A DNA stretch of 64,000 nt, taken from positions 1 through 64,000 of the forward strand of contig NZ_LZJN01000105.1 of the NCBI RefSeq assembly GCF_001667735.1, in the 5' to 3' direction. The notes below the pieces were generated by a model that saw only the letters and a list, made by a program, of their open reading frames with translations, did not search any database and was not told the origin of the DNA. Made by a program: the position numbers and the translations under genes. Source of the stretch: Mycobacterium sp. E183 (GTDB lineage: Bacteria > Actinomycetota > Actinomycetes > Mycobacteriales > Mycobacteriaceae). Shown in pieces: positions 11,190-29,029 of the stretch. Every line of letters begins with the position of its first letter. Position 1 is the stretch's first letter.

Positions 11190-11522
<333 letters not shown>

Positions 11523-11531
11523 TTCGCTGTG

Positions 11532-12065
11532 ATGGGTGACGCGAGTCTGAGCGTTCTGGCATCCAGCCAGGTGATGGCCGAGGGAGGCAACAACTTCCTC
11601 GTTCCCAACGGCACGTTCTTCTTTGTGCTGGCCATCTTCCTGATCGTGCTGGCCGTCATCGGCACCTTCGTGGTGCCGCCGGTCATGCGGGTGTTGCGCG
11701 AGCGCGACAACATGGTTGCCAAGACGGCCGCCGACAACAAGAAGGCGACCGAGCAGTTCGACGCCGCCAAGGCTGACTATGAGGAAGCCCTGACGGAGGC
11801 CCGGGTCCAGGCGTCGTCGTTGCGCGACAACGCCCGCGCCGAAGGCCGTAAGGTGGTCGAAGACGCGCGCGCCCGTGCCGAGCAGCAGGTGATGTCGACG
11901 TTGCAAATGGCATCCGAGCAATTGAAGCGGGAAAGAGACGCCGTGGAACTGGATTTGCGCGCCAACGTGGCGGGCATGTCGGCGAAGCTGGCCAGCCGGA
12001 TCCTCGGCGTCGAGGTGGCCCCGGCCACCACGGCCGCGTCCGCAACCGGGAAATCTGGACGGTAA
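11532..12065 (+). CDS. atpF: ATP synthase Fo subunit b
   Basis: One membrane helix near residues 25-50 ([20 protein letters not shown]), then a long charged helix rich in Ala, Glu, Arg and Lys that forms half of the peripheral stalk. ATG 11532 gives 177 residues and the expected MGD start; GTG 11529 directly before it is equally possible. Its partner helix is the b-like N-terminal part of the next gene product. Confidence 0.95.
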   Translation: MGDASLSVLASSQVMAEGGNNFLVPNGTFFFVLAIFLIVLAVIGTFVVPPVMRVLRERDNMVAKTAADNKKATEQFDAAKADYEEALTEARVQASSLRDNARAEGRKVVEDARARAEQQVMSTLQMASEQLKRERDAVELDLRANVAGMSAKLASRILGVEVAPATTAASATGKSGR

Positions 12066-12071
12066 TCGCGC

Positions 12072-13412
12072 ATGTCGACTTTCATCGGGCAGTTGATCGG
12101 ATTCGCGGCCATCGTGCTTCTGGTCGTGCGGTACGTCGTGCCGCCGGTGCGTCGTCTGATGGCCGCTCGCCAGGAGGCCGTGCGCCAGCAGCTGAAAGAC
12201 TCTGCGGCAGCGGCGGATCGGCTGAAAGAGTCGACCACGGCCCATAGCAACGCCGTGGAATCCGCCAAGTCCGAAGCCGAACGGCTCGTCGAAGAAGCCC
12301 AAACCGACGCCGGGCGCATCGCCGAGCAGTTCCGGATCCAGGCCGACTCGGAATCCGAACGCATCACCACGCAGGGCGGCCGCCAGGTCGAACTGCTGCG
12401 GACACAGCTCAGCCGCCAGCTCCGCCTGGAACTCGGCCACGAGGCGGTACGCCAGGCGGGCGAGTTGGTGCGGAACTATGTCGCGGACCCGGAACAGCAG
12501 TCCGGCACCGTCGATCGGTTCCTGGACGACCTCGAAGCGATGGCCCCGGCGCCCGCCGAGGTCGAGTACCCACTGTTGGCAAAGATGCGCTCCGCCAGTC
12601 GGGTGGCAGTGGCCGGCCTGGCGGAGCGGTTCGGCGACATCGCCAAAAACCTTGACAACAAAGCGCTTTCTACCCTCTCGTCGGAGCTTGTTTCGGTCGC
12701 CGAAATGCTGGACCGGGAGATCGTCGTCACCCGGTACTTGACCGTGCCCGCCGAGGACGCGGCCCCCCGCGTCCGGCTGATCGAGCGGCTGGTCTCCGGC
12801 AAGGTTTCCGACGCCACGCTCGACGTCCTGCGTCTGGCCGTGTCGGAACGCTGGTCGGCCAACTCCGATCTGGGCGACGCGATCGAGCACATCTCGCGGC
12901 AGGCGTTGCTCGAAGTCGCCGAACGGGAGAACAAGGTCGACGACGTCGAAGACCAGCTCTTCCGGTTCGCCCGCATCCTGGACGCGCAGCCGCGACTCGC
13001 CATCCTGTTGGGCGACTACGGCGTGCCCGTGGAAGGCCGGATCGACCTGCTGCGCAAGGTGCTTGACAGCGCCAGCGGCAGGGTCGACCCGATCGTCGTG
13101 GCGCTGCTGACCCAGACCGTCCAACTGCTGCGGGGCGAGTCGGCCGAGGAGGCCATCCAGTTCTTGGCGAAAGTCGCGGTGGCACGCCGCGGCGAGATCG
13201 TCGCGCAGGTCAGTGCGGCCGCCGAACTCAGCGACGCCCAGCGGTCTCGCCTCACCGACGTGCTCGGCCGCATCTACGGCCATCCGGTGACGGTGCAGCT
13301 GCAGACCTCCGAGGAGCTGCTGGGCGGCCTGCTCATCTCCGTGGCGGACGAAGTGATTGACGGGACACTCGCTTCGCGCCTCGCCGCTGCCCAGGCCCAA
13401 TTGCCCGACTGA
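12072..13412 (+). CDS. atpH: ATP synthase b-delta fusion subunit
   Basis: 446 residues, about twice an ordinary delta subunit. The first ~170 residues resemble subunit b (membrane helix [20 protein letters not shown], then a charged helix). A ~100-residue linker follows, then the OSCP/delta domain at the C-terminus ([22 protein letters not shown]). This b-delta fusion is characteristic of mycobacterial ATP synthases and makes up the peripheral stalk with AtpF. It starts 6 nt after atpF. Confidence 0.96.
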   Translation: MSTFIGQLIGFAAIVLLVVRYVVPPVRRLMAARQEAVRQQLKDSAAAADRLKESTTAHSNAVESAKSEAERLVEEAQTDAGRIAEQFRIQADSESERITTQGGRQVELLRTQLSRQLRLELGHEAVRQAGELVRNYVADPEQQSGTVDRFLDDLEAMAPAPAEVEYPLLAKMRSASRVAVAGLAERFGDIAKNLDNKALSTLSSELVSVAEMLDREIVVTRYLTVPAEDAAPRVRLIERLVSGKVSDATLDVLRLAVSERWSANSDLGDAIEHISRQALLEVAERENKVDDVEDQLFRFARILDAQPRLAILLGDYGVPVEGRIDLLRKVLDSASGRVDPIVVALLTQTVQLLRGESAEEAIQFLAKVAVARRGEIVAQVSAAAELSDAQRSRLTDVLGRIYGHPVTVQLQTSEELLGGLLISVADEVIDGTLASRLAAAQAQLPD

Positions 13413-13469
13413 CCCAACCACTCCCCATAACCACACGCGAACCACGATCAAGTAGGAAGACGAAAAGCC

Positions 13470-15152
<1,683 letters not shown>

Positions 15153-15158
15153 CTAACA

Positions 15159-17557
<2,399 letters not shown>

Positions 17558-17592
17558 GGACCGAGCGCTAAGGCTCTGAAAGGCTCTGTGGC

Positions 17593-17958
17593 ATGGCCGA
17601 ATTGAACGTCGAGATAGTCGCCGTCGACCGCAAGATCTGGTCGGGTGAGGCAACGTTCTTGTTCACCCGCACCACCGTCGGCGAGATCGGCATCCTGCCC
17701 CGGCACATCCCGGTCGTCGCCCAGTTGGTCGACGACGCGATGGTACGCGTCGAGCGCGAAGGCGAAGACGATCTGCGGGTCGCCATCGAAGGCGGGTTCC
17801 TGTCGGTCACCGAGGAGACGGTGACCGTGTTGGCCGAGTCCGCCGCGTTCGAGTCCGAGATCGACGAAAGCGCCGCCAGGGAGGATTCGGAGTCCGACGA
17901 CCCCCGGATCGCGGCGCGGGGGCGCGGCAGGTTGCGCGCCGTCGGCGCGATCGACTAG
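17593..17958 (+). CDS. atpC: ATP synthase F1 subunit epsilon
   Basis: 121 residues. An N-terminal beta-sandwich ([35 protein letters not shown]) precedes a short helical C-terminus. Mycobacterial epsilon has a shortened C-terminal helix compared with E. coli and regulates coupling. Last ATP synthase gene; a conserved DUF2550 gene follows 17 nt later. Confidence 0.95.
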   Translation: MAELNVEIVAVDRKIWSGEATFLFTRTTVGEIGILPRHIPVVAQLVDDAMVRVEREGEDDLRVAIEGGFLSVTEETVTVLAESAAFESEIDESAAREDSESDDPRIAARGRGRLRAVGAID

Positions 17959-17975
17959 CCGCCTCGGACAAGACG

Positions 17976-18419
17976 ATGAGCGCGCCCATGGTCGGCATGG
18001 TCGTGCTCGTTGTCGTCCTGGCGGGCGCGGTTGTCGCGCTGAGCTATCGGTTGTGGAAGCTGCGCCAGGGCGGCACCGCGGGGATCATGCGCGACATTCC
18101 CGCGGTCGGGGGCCACGGCTGGCGGCACGGCGTGATTCGTTACCGCGGCGGTGAGGCCGCGTTCTACCGGCTCTCCAGCCTGCGGCTGTGGCCGGACCGG
18201 CGGCTCAGCCGCAGGGGAGTGGAGATCGTGGCGCGGCGCGCACCGCGCGGGGACGAGTTCGACATCATGACCGACGAGATCGTCGTGGTGGAGCTGCGTG
18301 ACACGACGCAGGACCGCAGGACCGGCTACGAGATCGCCCTGGACAAGGGCGCTTTGACGGCGTTCCTGTCGTGGCTGGAGTCCCGCCCCTCGCCGCGCGC
18401 CCGTCGTCGCAGCGTCTAG
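17976..18419 (+). CDS. DUF2550 membrane-anchored protein
   Basis: 147 residues with one N-terminal hydrophobic helix (MVGMVVLVVVLAGAVVAL) and a basic soluble domain ending in ARRRSV. It matches the Rv1312-type protein that follows atpC in mycobacteria. Function is unknown. Its location in the same transcription unit as the ATP synthase suggests, but does not show, a link with the enzyme or the cell envelope. Confidence 0.85.
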   Translation: MSAPMVGMVVLVVVLAGAVVALSYRLWKLRQGGTAGIMRDIPAVGGHGWRHGVIRYRGGEAAFYRLSSLRLWPDRRLSRRGVEIVARRAPRGDEFDIMTDEIVVVELRDTTQDRRTGYEIALDKGALTAFLSWLESRPSPRARRRSV

Positions 18420-18420
18420 G

Positions 18421-18434
18421 GCTTGGCGCCAAGC
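18421..18434. terminator. Candidate bidirectional terminator
   Basis: gcttggcgccaagc is a perfect 14-base palindrome filling the gap between the convergent DUF2550 and adenosyltransferase genes. It touches the stop codon of the latter. Being symmetric it could act on both strands; no T tract follows, so this is tentative. Confidence 0.35.
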
Positions 18435-19018
18435 TAACTCGCGCTGGGCGCGCCGCCACCGGGTTTCCAGAGCACGTCGCCGTCGGGGTTCGCCGCGCGC
18501 GCCAGGATGAAAAGTAGATCCGAAAGGCGGTTCAGGTACTTCGCCGGCAGGACGTTGACCTGCTGCGGCGCGGCGTCGATGGCCGCCCACGCCGACCGTT
18601 CCGCGCGACGGACGATCGTGCGGGCGACGTGCAGCAGCGCCGAAAGCGGCGAACCACCAGGCAGCACAAAGGAATTCAGCGCCGGCAGCTTCTCGTTATA
18701 TTTGTCACACCAGCCCTCGAGCCGGTCGATGTAGGGCTGGGTGACCCGAAGCGGGGGATGCTCGGGGTTCTGCACCACCGGCGTCGACAGGTCCGCGCCG
18801 GCGTCGAACAGGTCGTTCTGGATCTGCCGCAGCACGCCTGCGATTTCCTCGTCGGGCTCACCCAGGGCGATCGCCACCCCGATCGCCGAGTTCGCCTCGT
18901 CACAATCCGCGTAGGCGACCAGGCGGGGATCGTTCTTGGAGACCCGCGAAAAGTCGCTCAACCCCGTCGTGCCGTCGTCACCGGTCCGGGTATAGATGCG
19001 GGTCAGGTGTATCGCCAT
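18434..19018 (-). CDS. PduO-type cob(I)alamin adenosyltransferase
   Basis: Transfers adenosyl from ATP to cob(I)alamin, making the coenzyme of methylmalonyl-CoA mutase. 194 residues. The N-terminal ATP-binding segment is TRIYTRTGDDGTTGLSDFSR, and NSFVLPGGSPLSALLHVART and RRAERSAWAA are PduO-type helices. ATG 19018 is chosen because upstream sequence lacks homology; no ribosome-binding site precedes it, and a TACCGT box lies 7 nt away (possible leaderless mRNA). M. tuberculosis has an IS1557 copy nearby (Rv1313c); none is present here. Confidence 0.93.
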   Translation of the reverse strand: MAIHLTRIYTRTGDDGTTGLSDFSRVSKNDPRLVAYADCDEANSAIGVAIALGEPDEEIAGVLRQIQNDLFDAGADLSTPVVQNPEHPPLRVTQPYIDRLEGWCDKYNEKLPALNSFVLPGGSPLSALLHVARTIVRRAERSAWAAIDAAPQQVNVLPAKYLNRLSDLLFILARAANPDGDVLWKPGGGAPSAS

Positions 19019-19025
19019 GAGCAAG

Positions 19026-19031
19026 ACGGTA
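19026..19031 (-). promoter_or_regulatory. -10 box, leaderless start of adenosyltransferase gene
   Basis: TACCGT on the minus strand ends 7 nt before the ATG at 19018. A start site on or beside the A of ATG would give a leaderless transcript. Confidence 0.45.
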
Positions 19032-19076
19032 CTGCGGTGCGCGGCGGCGCCGTGGCTCGGCTCACGCCTTGACTCG

Positions 19077-19130
19077 CCCCTCGCCGCTTCGCGGCTAGGG
19101 GTGCCCCCACCTCGCTCCGCCGCGCGGAGC
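19077..19130. repeat. Two adjacent hairpins, possible dispersed repeat
   Basis: Between divergent genes, 19077-19101 folds as cccct-c-gccgc against gcggc-t-agggg with one mismatch and a 3-nt loop. 19114-19130 folds as gctccgc/gcggagc with a 3-nt loop. They cannot be terminators of the divergent flanking genes. Their compact, GC-rich form resembles intergenic repeats of mycobacteria; identity is inferred. Confidence 0.45.
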
Positions 19131-19152
19131 GCATCATCGTCACGCGGGCTGA

Positions 19153-19181
19153 CTGACAACCCGATACCGCTTCACTAGACT
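19153..19181 (+). promoter_or_regulatory. Promoter of murA, predicted leaderless
   Basis: CTGACA (19153-19158), a 17-nt spacer, and TAGACT (19176-19181). The GTG start lies 7 nt after the -10 box, so transcription should begin at or next to the start codon. Confidence 0.6.
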
Positions 19182-19188
19182 GACGCGG

Positions 19189-20442
19189 GTGGCAGAGCGA
19201 TTCGTGGTGACCGGCGGCAACCGGTTGTCCGGCGAAGTCGCAGTGGGGGGCGCCAAGAACAGCGTGCTCAAGCTGATGGCTGCGGCGCTGTTGGCCGAAG
19301 GCACCAGCACCATCACCAACTGCCCCGACATCCTCGATGTGCCGTTGATGGCCGAGGTGTTGCGCGGCCTGGGCGCCACCGTCGAGCTCGACGGCGACGT
19401 CGCCCGGATCACCTCACCCGACGAGCCGAAGTACGACGCGGACTTTGCCGCGGTGCGACAGTTCCGGGCGTCGGTCTGCGTGCTCGGGCCGCTGGTCGGC
19501 CGCTGCAAGCGGGCCCGGGTCGCGCTGCCGGGTGGTGACGCGATCGGGTCCAGGCCGCTGGACATGCATCAGGCGGGGCTGCGCCAGCTGGGCGCCCAAT
19601 GCAACATCGAGCACGGCTGCGTCGTCGCCCAGGCCGACACGTTGCGCGGTGCGGAGATCCAGCTCGAGTTCCCGTCGGTGGGCGCCACCGAAAACATCCT
19701 GATGGCCGCCGTGCTGGCCGAGGGCGTCACGACGATTCACAACGCCGCGCGCGAACCCGACGTCGTGGACCTGTGCACGATGTTGAATCAGATGGGCGCG
19801 CAGGTCGAAGGTGCCGGTTCGCCGACGATGACCATCACCGGCGTCCCGCGGCTACACCCCACCGAGCATCGCGTGATCGGGGACCGCATCGTCGCCGCCA
19901 CCTGGGGTATCGCCGCCGCCATGACCAGGGGCGACATCTCGGTGACGGGCGTCGACCCGGCCCACCTTCAGGTGGTGCTGCACAAGCTGCACGACGCCGG
20001 CGCGACGGTCACCCAAACGGACAACAGCTTTCGGATCACCCAGTACGAGCGGCCCAAGGCCGTCAACGTCGCGACCCTGCCGTTCCCCGGATTTCCCACC
20101 GACCTGCAGCCGATGGCGATCGCGCTGGCGTCGATCGCCGACGGGACGTCGATGATCACGGAAAACGTCTTCGAGGCGCGTTTCCGTTTCGTCGAAGAAA
20201 TGATCCGGCTGGGTGCCGACGCGCGCACGGACGGCCACCACGCGGTCGTGCGGGGCCTGCCGCAATTGTCCAGCGCCCCGGTGTGGTGTTCCGATATCCG
20301 CGCCGGCGCCGGCCTGGTGTTGGCGGGGCTCGTCGCCGACGGTGACACCGAGGTTCACGACGTCTTCCACATCGATCGCGGCTACCCGTTGTTCGTCGAA
20401 AACCTGGCGATTTTGGGAGCGGAGATCGAGCGGGTAGAGTAA
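19189..20442 (+). CDS. murA: UDP-GlcNAc 1-carboxyvinyltransferase
   Basis: First committed step of peptidoglycan synthesis, adding enolpyruvate to UDP-GlcNAc. 417 residues. The active-site loop reads [18 protein letters not shown]: the usual catalytic Cys is Asp at about residue 117, the known basis of intrinsic fosfomycin resistance in mycobacteria. Other anchors are [13 protein letters not shown] and [18 protein letters not shown] start without a ribosome-binding site. The rRNA operon lies directly downstream, as in other slow growers. Confidence 0.97.
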   Translation: MAERFVVTGGNRLSGEVAVGGAKNSVLKLMAAALLAEGTSTITNCPDILDVPLMAEVLRGLGATVELDGDVARITSPDEPKYDADFAAVRQFRASVCVLGPLVGRCKRARVALPGGDAIGSRPLDMHQAGLRQLGAQCNIEHGCVVAQADTLRGAEIQLEFPSVGATENILMAAVLAEGVTTIHNAAREPDVVDLCTMLNQMGAQVEGAGSPTMTITGVPRLHPTEHRVIGDRIVAATWGIAAAMTRGDISVTGVDPAHLQVVLHKLHDAGATVTQTDNSFRITQYERPKAVNVATLPFPGFPTDLQPMAIALASIADGTSMITENVFEARFRFVEEMIRLGADARTDGHHAVVRGLPQLSSAPVWCSDIRAGAGLVLAGLVADGDTEVHDVFHIDRGYPLFVENLAILGAEIERVE

Positions 20443-20452
20443 CCAAAGTCAG

Positions 20453-20486
20453 TGCCCCGCAGGGGCGGTCGCCACACCAGGCGACC
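20453..20486 (+). terminator. Tandem hairpins after murA
   Basis: gcccc-gca-ggggc (20454-20466) and ggtcgcc-acacca-ggcgacc (20467-20486) stand between the murA stop and the first rRNA promoter. No T tract follows. They may weaken read-through from murA into rrn. Confidence 0.4.
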
Positions 20487-20500
20487 GACACCCCGGGCGC

Positions 20501-20530
20501 TTGACTCCCTCGCTGGATTGGTACTAGCCT
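20501..20530 (+). promoter_or_regulatory. rRNA operon promoter P1
   Basis: TTGACT (20501-20506), an 18-nt spacer and TAGCCT (20525-20530). The TTGACTCC...GG...TA layout mirrors the mycobacterial rrnA promoters. Confidence 0.75.
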
Positions 20531-20576
20531 GGCACGGCTGCTCCCGAAACGGTCTTCCGAAGACCAAAACTGGGAG

Positions 20577-20606
20577 TTGACTCCACTGCCGGACTTGTAT
20601 TAAGCT
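20577..20606 (+). promoter_or_regulatory. rRNA operon promoter P2 (PCL1-like)
   Basis: TTGACT (20577-20582), an 18-nt spacer and TAAGCT (20601-20606). It is similar in sequence to P1, 76 bp downstream, followed by the conserved leader. Confidence 0.8.
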
Positions 20607-20809
20607 GGCAGGGTTGCCCCAAAACGGGCGAAACAAGTGTTGTTTGAGAACTCAATAGTGTGTTTGGTCTTTTTATTTGTTGTTGTTTTTTTGGCCATAC
20701 CTAGCACTCCCCGTGTGTGGGTATGGCAATTTTTGATGCCAGTTATTTGGTGTCTTTTTGTTAGGTCAGATTTTCTCTGATTTGAAATTCACCTCGTTCT
20801 GCGAGGAGA
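20607..20809 (+). other. 16S rRNA leader with processing and antitermination elements
   Basis: Untranslated leader. TGTTTGAGAACTCAATAG (20641-20658) is the conserved mycobacterial leader motif. caatagtgtgt (20653-20663) is complementary to acacactattg in the spacer after 16S (22446-22456) and should form the RNase III processing stem. gccatacc/ggtatggc forms a local hairpin around 20693-20727. No gene is present. Confidence 0.75.
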
Positions 20810-25717
<4,908 letters not shown>

Positions 25718-25813
25718 CAACACACAATCGCAACCACTAGTTCAGTCCCAGCGGCTATTGTCGTCGGGCGCTCTGAACACCACACCCCCCACCGAAACCA
25801 AATTTAAATAGAG

Positions 25814-25928
25814 TTACGGCGGCCACAGCGACAGGGAAACGCCCGGTCCCATTCCGAACCCGGAAGCTAAGCCTGTCAGCGCCGATGATACTGCCCCTCC
25901 GGGTGGAAAAGTAGGACACCGCCGAACA
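25814..25928 (+). rRNA. rrf: 5S ribosomal RNA
   Basis: About 115 nt from TTACGGCGGCCACAGCG to GGACACCGCCGAACA, with the conserved CCCGGTCCCATTCCGAAC loop. It lies ~96 nt after 23S, in the usual order, and is followed by a strong terminator. Confidence 0.96.
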
Positions 25929-25933
25929 TACAC

Positions 25934-25963
25934 AAAAACACCCCCGGCAACGGGGGTGTTTTT
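25934..25963. terminator. Terminator of the rRNA operon
   Basis: A perfect 13-bp stem: the arm at 25934-25946 (aaaaacacccccg) pairs with 25951-25963 (cgggggtgttttt) around a gcaa tetraloop. An A run on one side and a T run on the other make it a classical intrinsic terminator in both directions, so it may also serve the convergent ogt gene. Confidence 0.9.
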
Positions 25964-25986
25964 GCATTTCTCGGTACGGCGCATTC

Positions 25987-26490
25987 CTAGTCGAACAATG
26001 TCAAGGCCGCATTCACCGACGCGCGTTTCTTCTCCAATGCGAGCAGCGTTCGCTTGCGGTCGAGCCCGCCGCCGTAGCCGGTCAGGCTCCCATTGGCGCC
26101 GATGACACGGTGACAAGGGACGACGATCGCGATGGGATTGTGGCCGTTCGCCAATCCCACGGCGCGCGCGGAGCCCGGGGCGCCGATCTGTTCCGCGATC
26201 TCTCCGTAGGACCTGGTTTCGCCGTAAGGAATTGTCTGAAGGGCCTTCCACACGCGCCGCTGGAATTCGGAGCCGCGCAACTCGAAGTCGAAATCGAACT
26301 CGGTGAGTTCGCCGGCGAAATATGCGTTCAGTTGGTCGGTGGCCTCGTTGAACGCCGTGGCGTTCGGTGCCCAGCCGGTTCGGCTGGGCTCGTAAGTCTG
26401 GTCGACCATCCGAAGCATCGTCAGAACCGAGTCCTGACCGGCGAGGGTCAGCGGCCCGATCGGGCTGTCGATGGTGCGGTACTCGATCAT
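25987..26490 (-). CDS. ogt: Methylated-DNA-protein-cysteine methyltransferase
   Basis: Suicide repair protein that removes alkyl groups from O6-alkylguanine. 167 residues. The acceptor cysteine sits in AIVVPCHRVIGANG, and the DNA-binding helix-turn-helix contains YGETRSYGEIA. ATG 26490 follows a good AAGGAGACAGC site. It overlaps the end of alkA by 4 nt and is co-transcribed with it, as in other mycobacteria, so it should share the adaptive response to alkylation. Confidence 0.96.
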   Translation of the reverse strand: MIEYRTIDSPIGPLTLAGQDSVLTMLRMVDQTYEPSRTGWAPNATAFNEATDQLNAYFAGELTEFDFDFELRGSEFQRRVWKALQTIPYGETRSYGEIAEQIGAPGSARAVGLANGHNPIAIVVPCHRVIGANGSLTGYGGGLDRKRTLLALEKKRASVNAALTLFD

Positions 26491-27986
26491 GCTGTCTCCT
26501 TCTGGGGCTCCTGTGGTGGCCATTGGTTAACCGGATGCTCGAGGGTGGTCCAGAGGTACTGGGTGGCGTAGGAGCGCCAGGGGCGCCACCGGGCGCCGTG
26601 CCCGATCAGGGCCCGTTCGTCGGTCGGTAAGCCCAATTGCCTGGCGGCCATCCGAAGCCCAAGGTCGGTGGCGGGGAAGGCATCCGGGTCACCGAGCCCA
26701 CGCATCGCGATCACCTCCGCGGTCCATGGGCCGACTCCGGGCACCTCCAGCAATTGTCTGCGGGCGGCCTCCCAGTCGCTGCCGCTGTCGAGGACGATAC
26801 TGCCGTCGGTGAGGGCGGCGACCAATGCGCTCAGGGTCCGTCGCCGGGTCTTGGGGACCGCCAAGTGGATGGGGTCGATCTCCGCGAGTTGCTCCACGGA
26901 CGGGAAGGTGTGGGTCAGCCCGCCGTCGGGGTCGGCGATCGGCCGGCCGTAGGCCGCGACCAGGCGGCCGGCGTGGGTTCTGGCCGCCTTGGTCGACACC
27001 TGCTGGCCCAGGACTGCGCGCACGGCGAGCTCGGCCTCGTCCACGGTGCGTGGAATGCGTTGTCCGGGGGCCTTTCCCACGACCGGACGCAGGTGCGGGT
27101 CGCCGGACAGCGCGTCGTCCACCGCCTCGGGATCGGCGTCGAGATCCAGCAGTCGCCTGCAGCGGGCGATCGCCGTCGTCAGGTCGCGAAAGTCATCGAG
27201 CACCAGCACGCAGCGGACGTGATCGACGGCCGGTGTCAGGGTGGTGACGGCGCTGCCGAACGGGAGACGCAGGCTCCGTCGATACGCGCCGCCGCGGATC
27301 TCCTCACAACCGGGCACGGTGCCGGCGGCCAGGTGGCCGAAGACGCCCTCGTAGGCGAACGGGGTGCGGACCGGCAGTCGCAGGCACACGGCCCCCGGCG
27401 AAGCGGTGCCGGTCCCGGCCCGCCCCGCCGCCCGCCGACGCAGCTCCCTCGGGGTGCTCTCGAAGACAGAGCGCACCGTGTCGTTGAACTGCCGGATGCT
27501 GGAGAACCCCGACGCGAACGCGATGTCGCCGAATGGCAGGTCCGTGGTCTCGACAAGCAGCCGGGCCGTCTGTGCCCGCTGGGCGCGGGCCAGCGCGAGC
27601 GGGCCGGCGCCGACCTCGGCCTGCAACAGCCTCTCCAGCTGGCGGGTGGTGTAGCCGAGGTGCGCCGCCAGGCCGCCGACGCCTTCGCGGTCCACGGTGC
27701 CGTCGGCGATGAGACGCATCGTCCGGGCGACGACGTCGCCCCGGACATTCCATTCCGGTGACCCGGGCGAAGCGTCGGGCCGGCACCGCTTACACGCCCG
27801 GAATCCGGCCCGCTGGGCGGCGGCCGCGGTCGGGTAGAAGCGCACGTTGCGGGCGAACGGCGGCCGCACCGGGCAGCTGGGCCGGCAATAGATGCGGGTG
27901 GTCAACACCGCCGTGACGAACCAGCCGTCGAACCGGGCGTCCTTGGACTGGACGGCGCGGTAGCAGCGTTCGAAGTCGTCGTGCAC
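26487..27986 (-). CDS. alkA: Ada-AlkA fusion: regulator and DNA glycosylase
   Basis: Combines an Ada-type methyl-sensing domain, an AraC helix-turn-helix and an AlkA 3-methyladenine glycosylase. 499 residues from GTG 27986 (VHDDFERCYRAVQ). N-terminal zinc/methyl-acceptor cysteines are in YCRPSCPVR and FRACKRCRPDASPG. The AraC helices (FGDIAFASGFSSIRQFN) lie near residues 130-175. The helix-hairpin-helix glycosylase motif is LEVPGVGPWTAEVIAMRG, with the catalytic Asp in FPATDLGLRMA. A longer start at 28037 is possible but lacks support. Confidence 0.93.
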   Translation of the reverse strand: MHDDFERCYRAVQSKDARFDGWFVTAVLTTRIYCRPSCPVRPPFARNVRFYPTAAAAQRAGFRACKRCRPDASPGSPEWNVRGDVVARTMRLIADGTVDREGVGGLAAHLGYTTRQLERLLQAEVGAGPLALARAQRAQTARLLVETTDLPFGDIAFASGFSSIRQFNDTVRSVFESTPRELRRRAAGRAGTGTASPGAVCLRLPVRTPFAYEGVFGHLAAGTVPGCEEIRGGAYRRSLRLPFGSAVTTLTPAVDHVRCVLVLDDFRDLTTAIARCRRLLDLDADPEAVDDALSGDPHLRPVVGKAPGQRIPRTVDEAELAVRAVLGQQVSTKAARTHAGRLVAAYGRPIADPDGGLTHTFPSVEQLAEIDPIHLAVPKTRRRTLSALVAALTDGSIVLDSGSDWEAARRQLLEVPGVGPWTAEVIAMRGLGDPDAFPATDLGLRMAARQLGLPTDERALIGHGARWRPWRSYATQYLWTTLEHPVNQWPPQEPQKETA

Positions 27987-28053
27987 GCTTCTAAGACTTA
28001 CACCCGCCCGGTGACAAAACTGGCGGAAAAGCGACATGGCAGTGGGAGCCCAC

Positions 28054-28971
28054 CTACGGGCCGTCGTGCCGCACGGCCGCGGCGGCGGCGATGAAGTCGC
28101 GGGCCGGGCGGGACAGCGGCCGGCCCGAGTCCCAGATCATCCCCACGTCGCGGTACGCGTCGGCGTCGGCCAGTGGCAGCACGCTCAACGCCGCCGCGGA
28201 TTCGCTGCCGTCGATGGGCATCAGGCCGACACCCAGCCCGGCGGCCACCAGGCCCGCGGTCGTGGTGAGGTTCGCCGCCTCCAGCACGATCCGCGGCTGG
28301 AATTGTGCCGCGGCGCAGAGCTCGTCGAGCAGCCGTCGCATGCCGAACCCGGGGTGCATGGCCACGACGGGCTCGTCCGCGAGATCGGTCATGGACACCG
28401 CGGCATCGCCCTCGAATCGGTGACCACGTGGCACGGCGACACCGAGCCGCTGCCGAAACAGGCTGCGCCAGGCGAGAGTTGGCCGCCGTGGCCGCGGGGA
28501 CACCACCCCGACGTCGACGCGCCCGGCCAGCACCAGCTCGCCGATCGATTCGGCGGCGCCCTCCTCGAGCGCGAAGGCCACGCGGGGTGAGGATTCCTTG
28601 AACCGGGCGATCAGGCGCGGCACCACCGTCGCCCCGAACGAGCCGAGGAAGCCCACCCGGATCTCGCTGACGGCCGGGTTGGCCAGGTCGTCAATCGCGC
28701 GCCTGGCCGAGTCGAGCTCCAGCTGCGCGCGCCGGGCATGCTCGTAGAAGATCCGGCCATACGTGTTGAGGGACAGGCGTTTGCCGCGACGATCGAACAG
28801 CGCCACGCCCAGCCGCCGTTCCAGACGCGCGAGCATCCGCGTGAGCGTCGGCTGGGCCACGCGAAGCTGTTCGGCGGCCGCCGTGACGTGTTCCAGCTCC
28901 GCAAGTGTGACGAACCACTCGTAGTCGTCGCCCGCCACGCACACCATCCTCAACTTATGTCTTTCGAGCAT
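28054..28971 (-). CDS. LysR-family transcriptional regulator
   Basis: 305 residues. The N-terminal winged helix-turn-helix (HVTAAAEQLRVAQPTLTRML) precedes a substrate-binding domain typical of the family (RVGFLGSFGATVVPRLI). It is divergent from an MFS transporter gene 58 nt away, the usual layout of a LysR regulator and its target. A GAATAATTC palindrome (28983-28991) lies in the shared gap. An internal ATG at 28947 would trim 8 residues. M. tuberculosis lacks this pair at the same locus, so it may be an acquired or lost cassette. The effector is unknown. Confidence 0.88.
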   Translation of the reverse strand: MLERHKLRMVCVAGDDYEWFVTLAELEHVTAAAEQLRVAQPTLTRMLARLERRLGVALFDRRGKRLSLNTYGRIFYEHARRAQLELDSARRAIDDLANPAVSEIRVGFLGSFGATVVPRLIARFKESSPRVAFALEEGAAESIGELVLAGRVDVGVVSPRPRRPTLAWRSLFRQRLGVAVPRGHRFEGDAAVSMTDLADEPVVAMHPGFGMRRLLDELCAAAQFQPRIVLEAANLTTTAGLVAAGLGVGLMPIDGSESAAALSVLPLADADAYRDVGMIWDSGRPLSRPARDFIAAAAAVRHDGP

Positions 28972-29029
28972 ATTAAACCTGCGAATAATTCATTTCCTTC
29001 GCTTTGCGTCGGCGCGCAGGATTGAGGGC

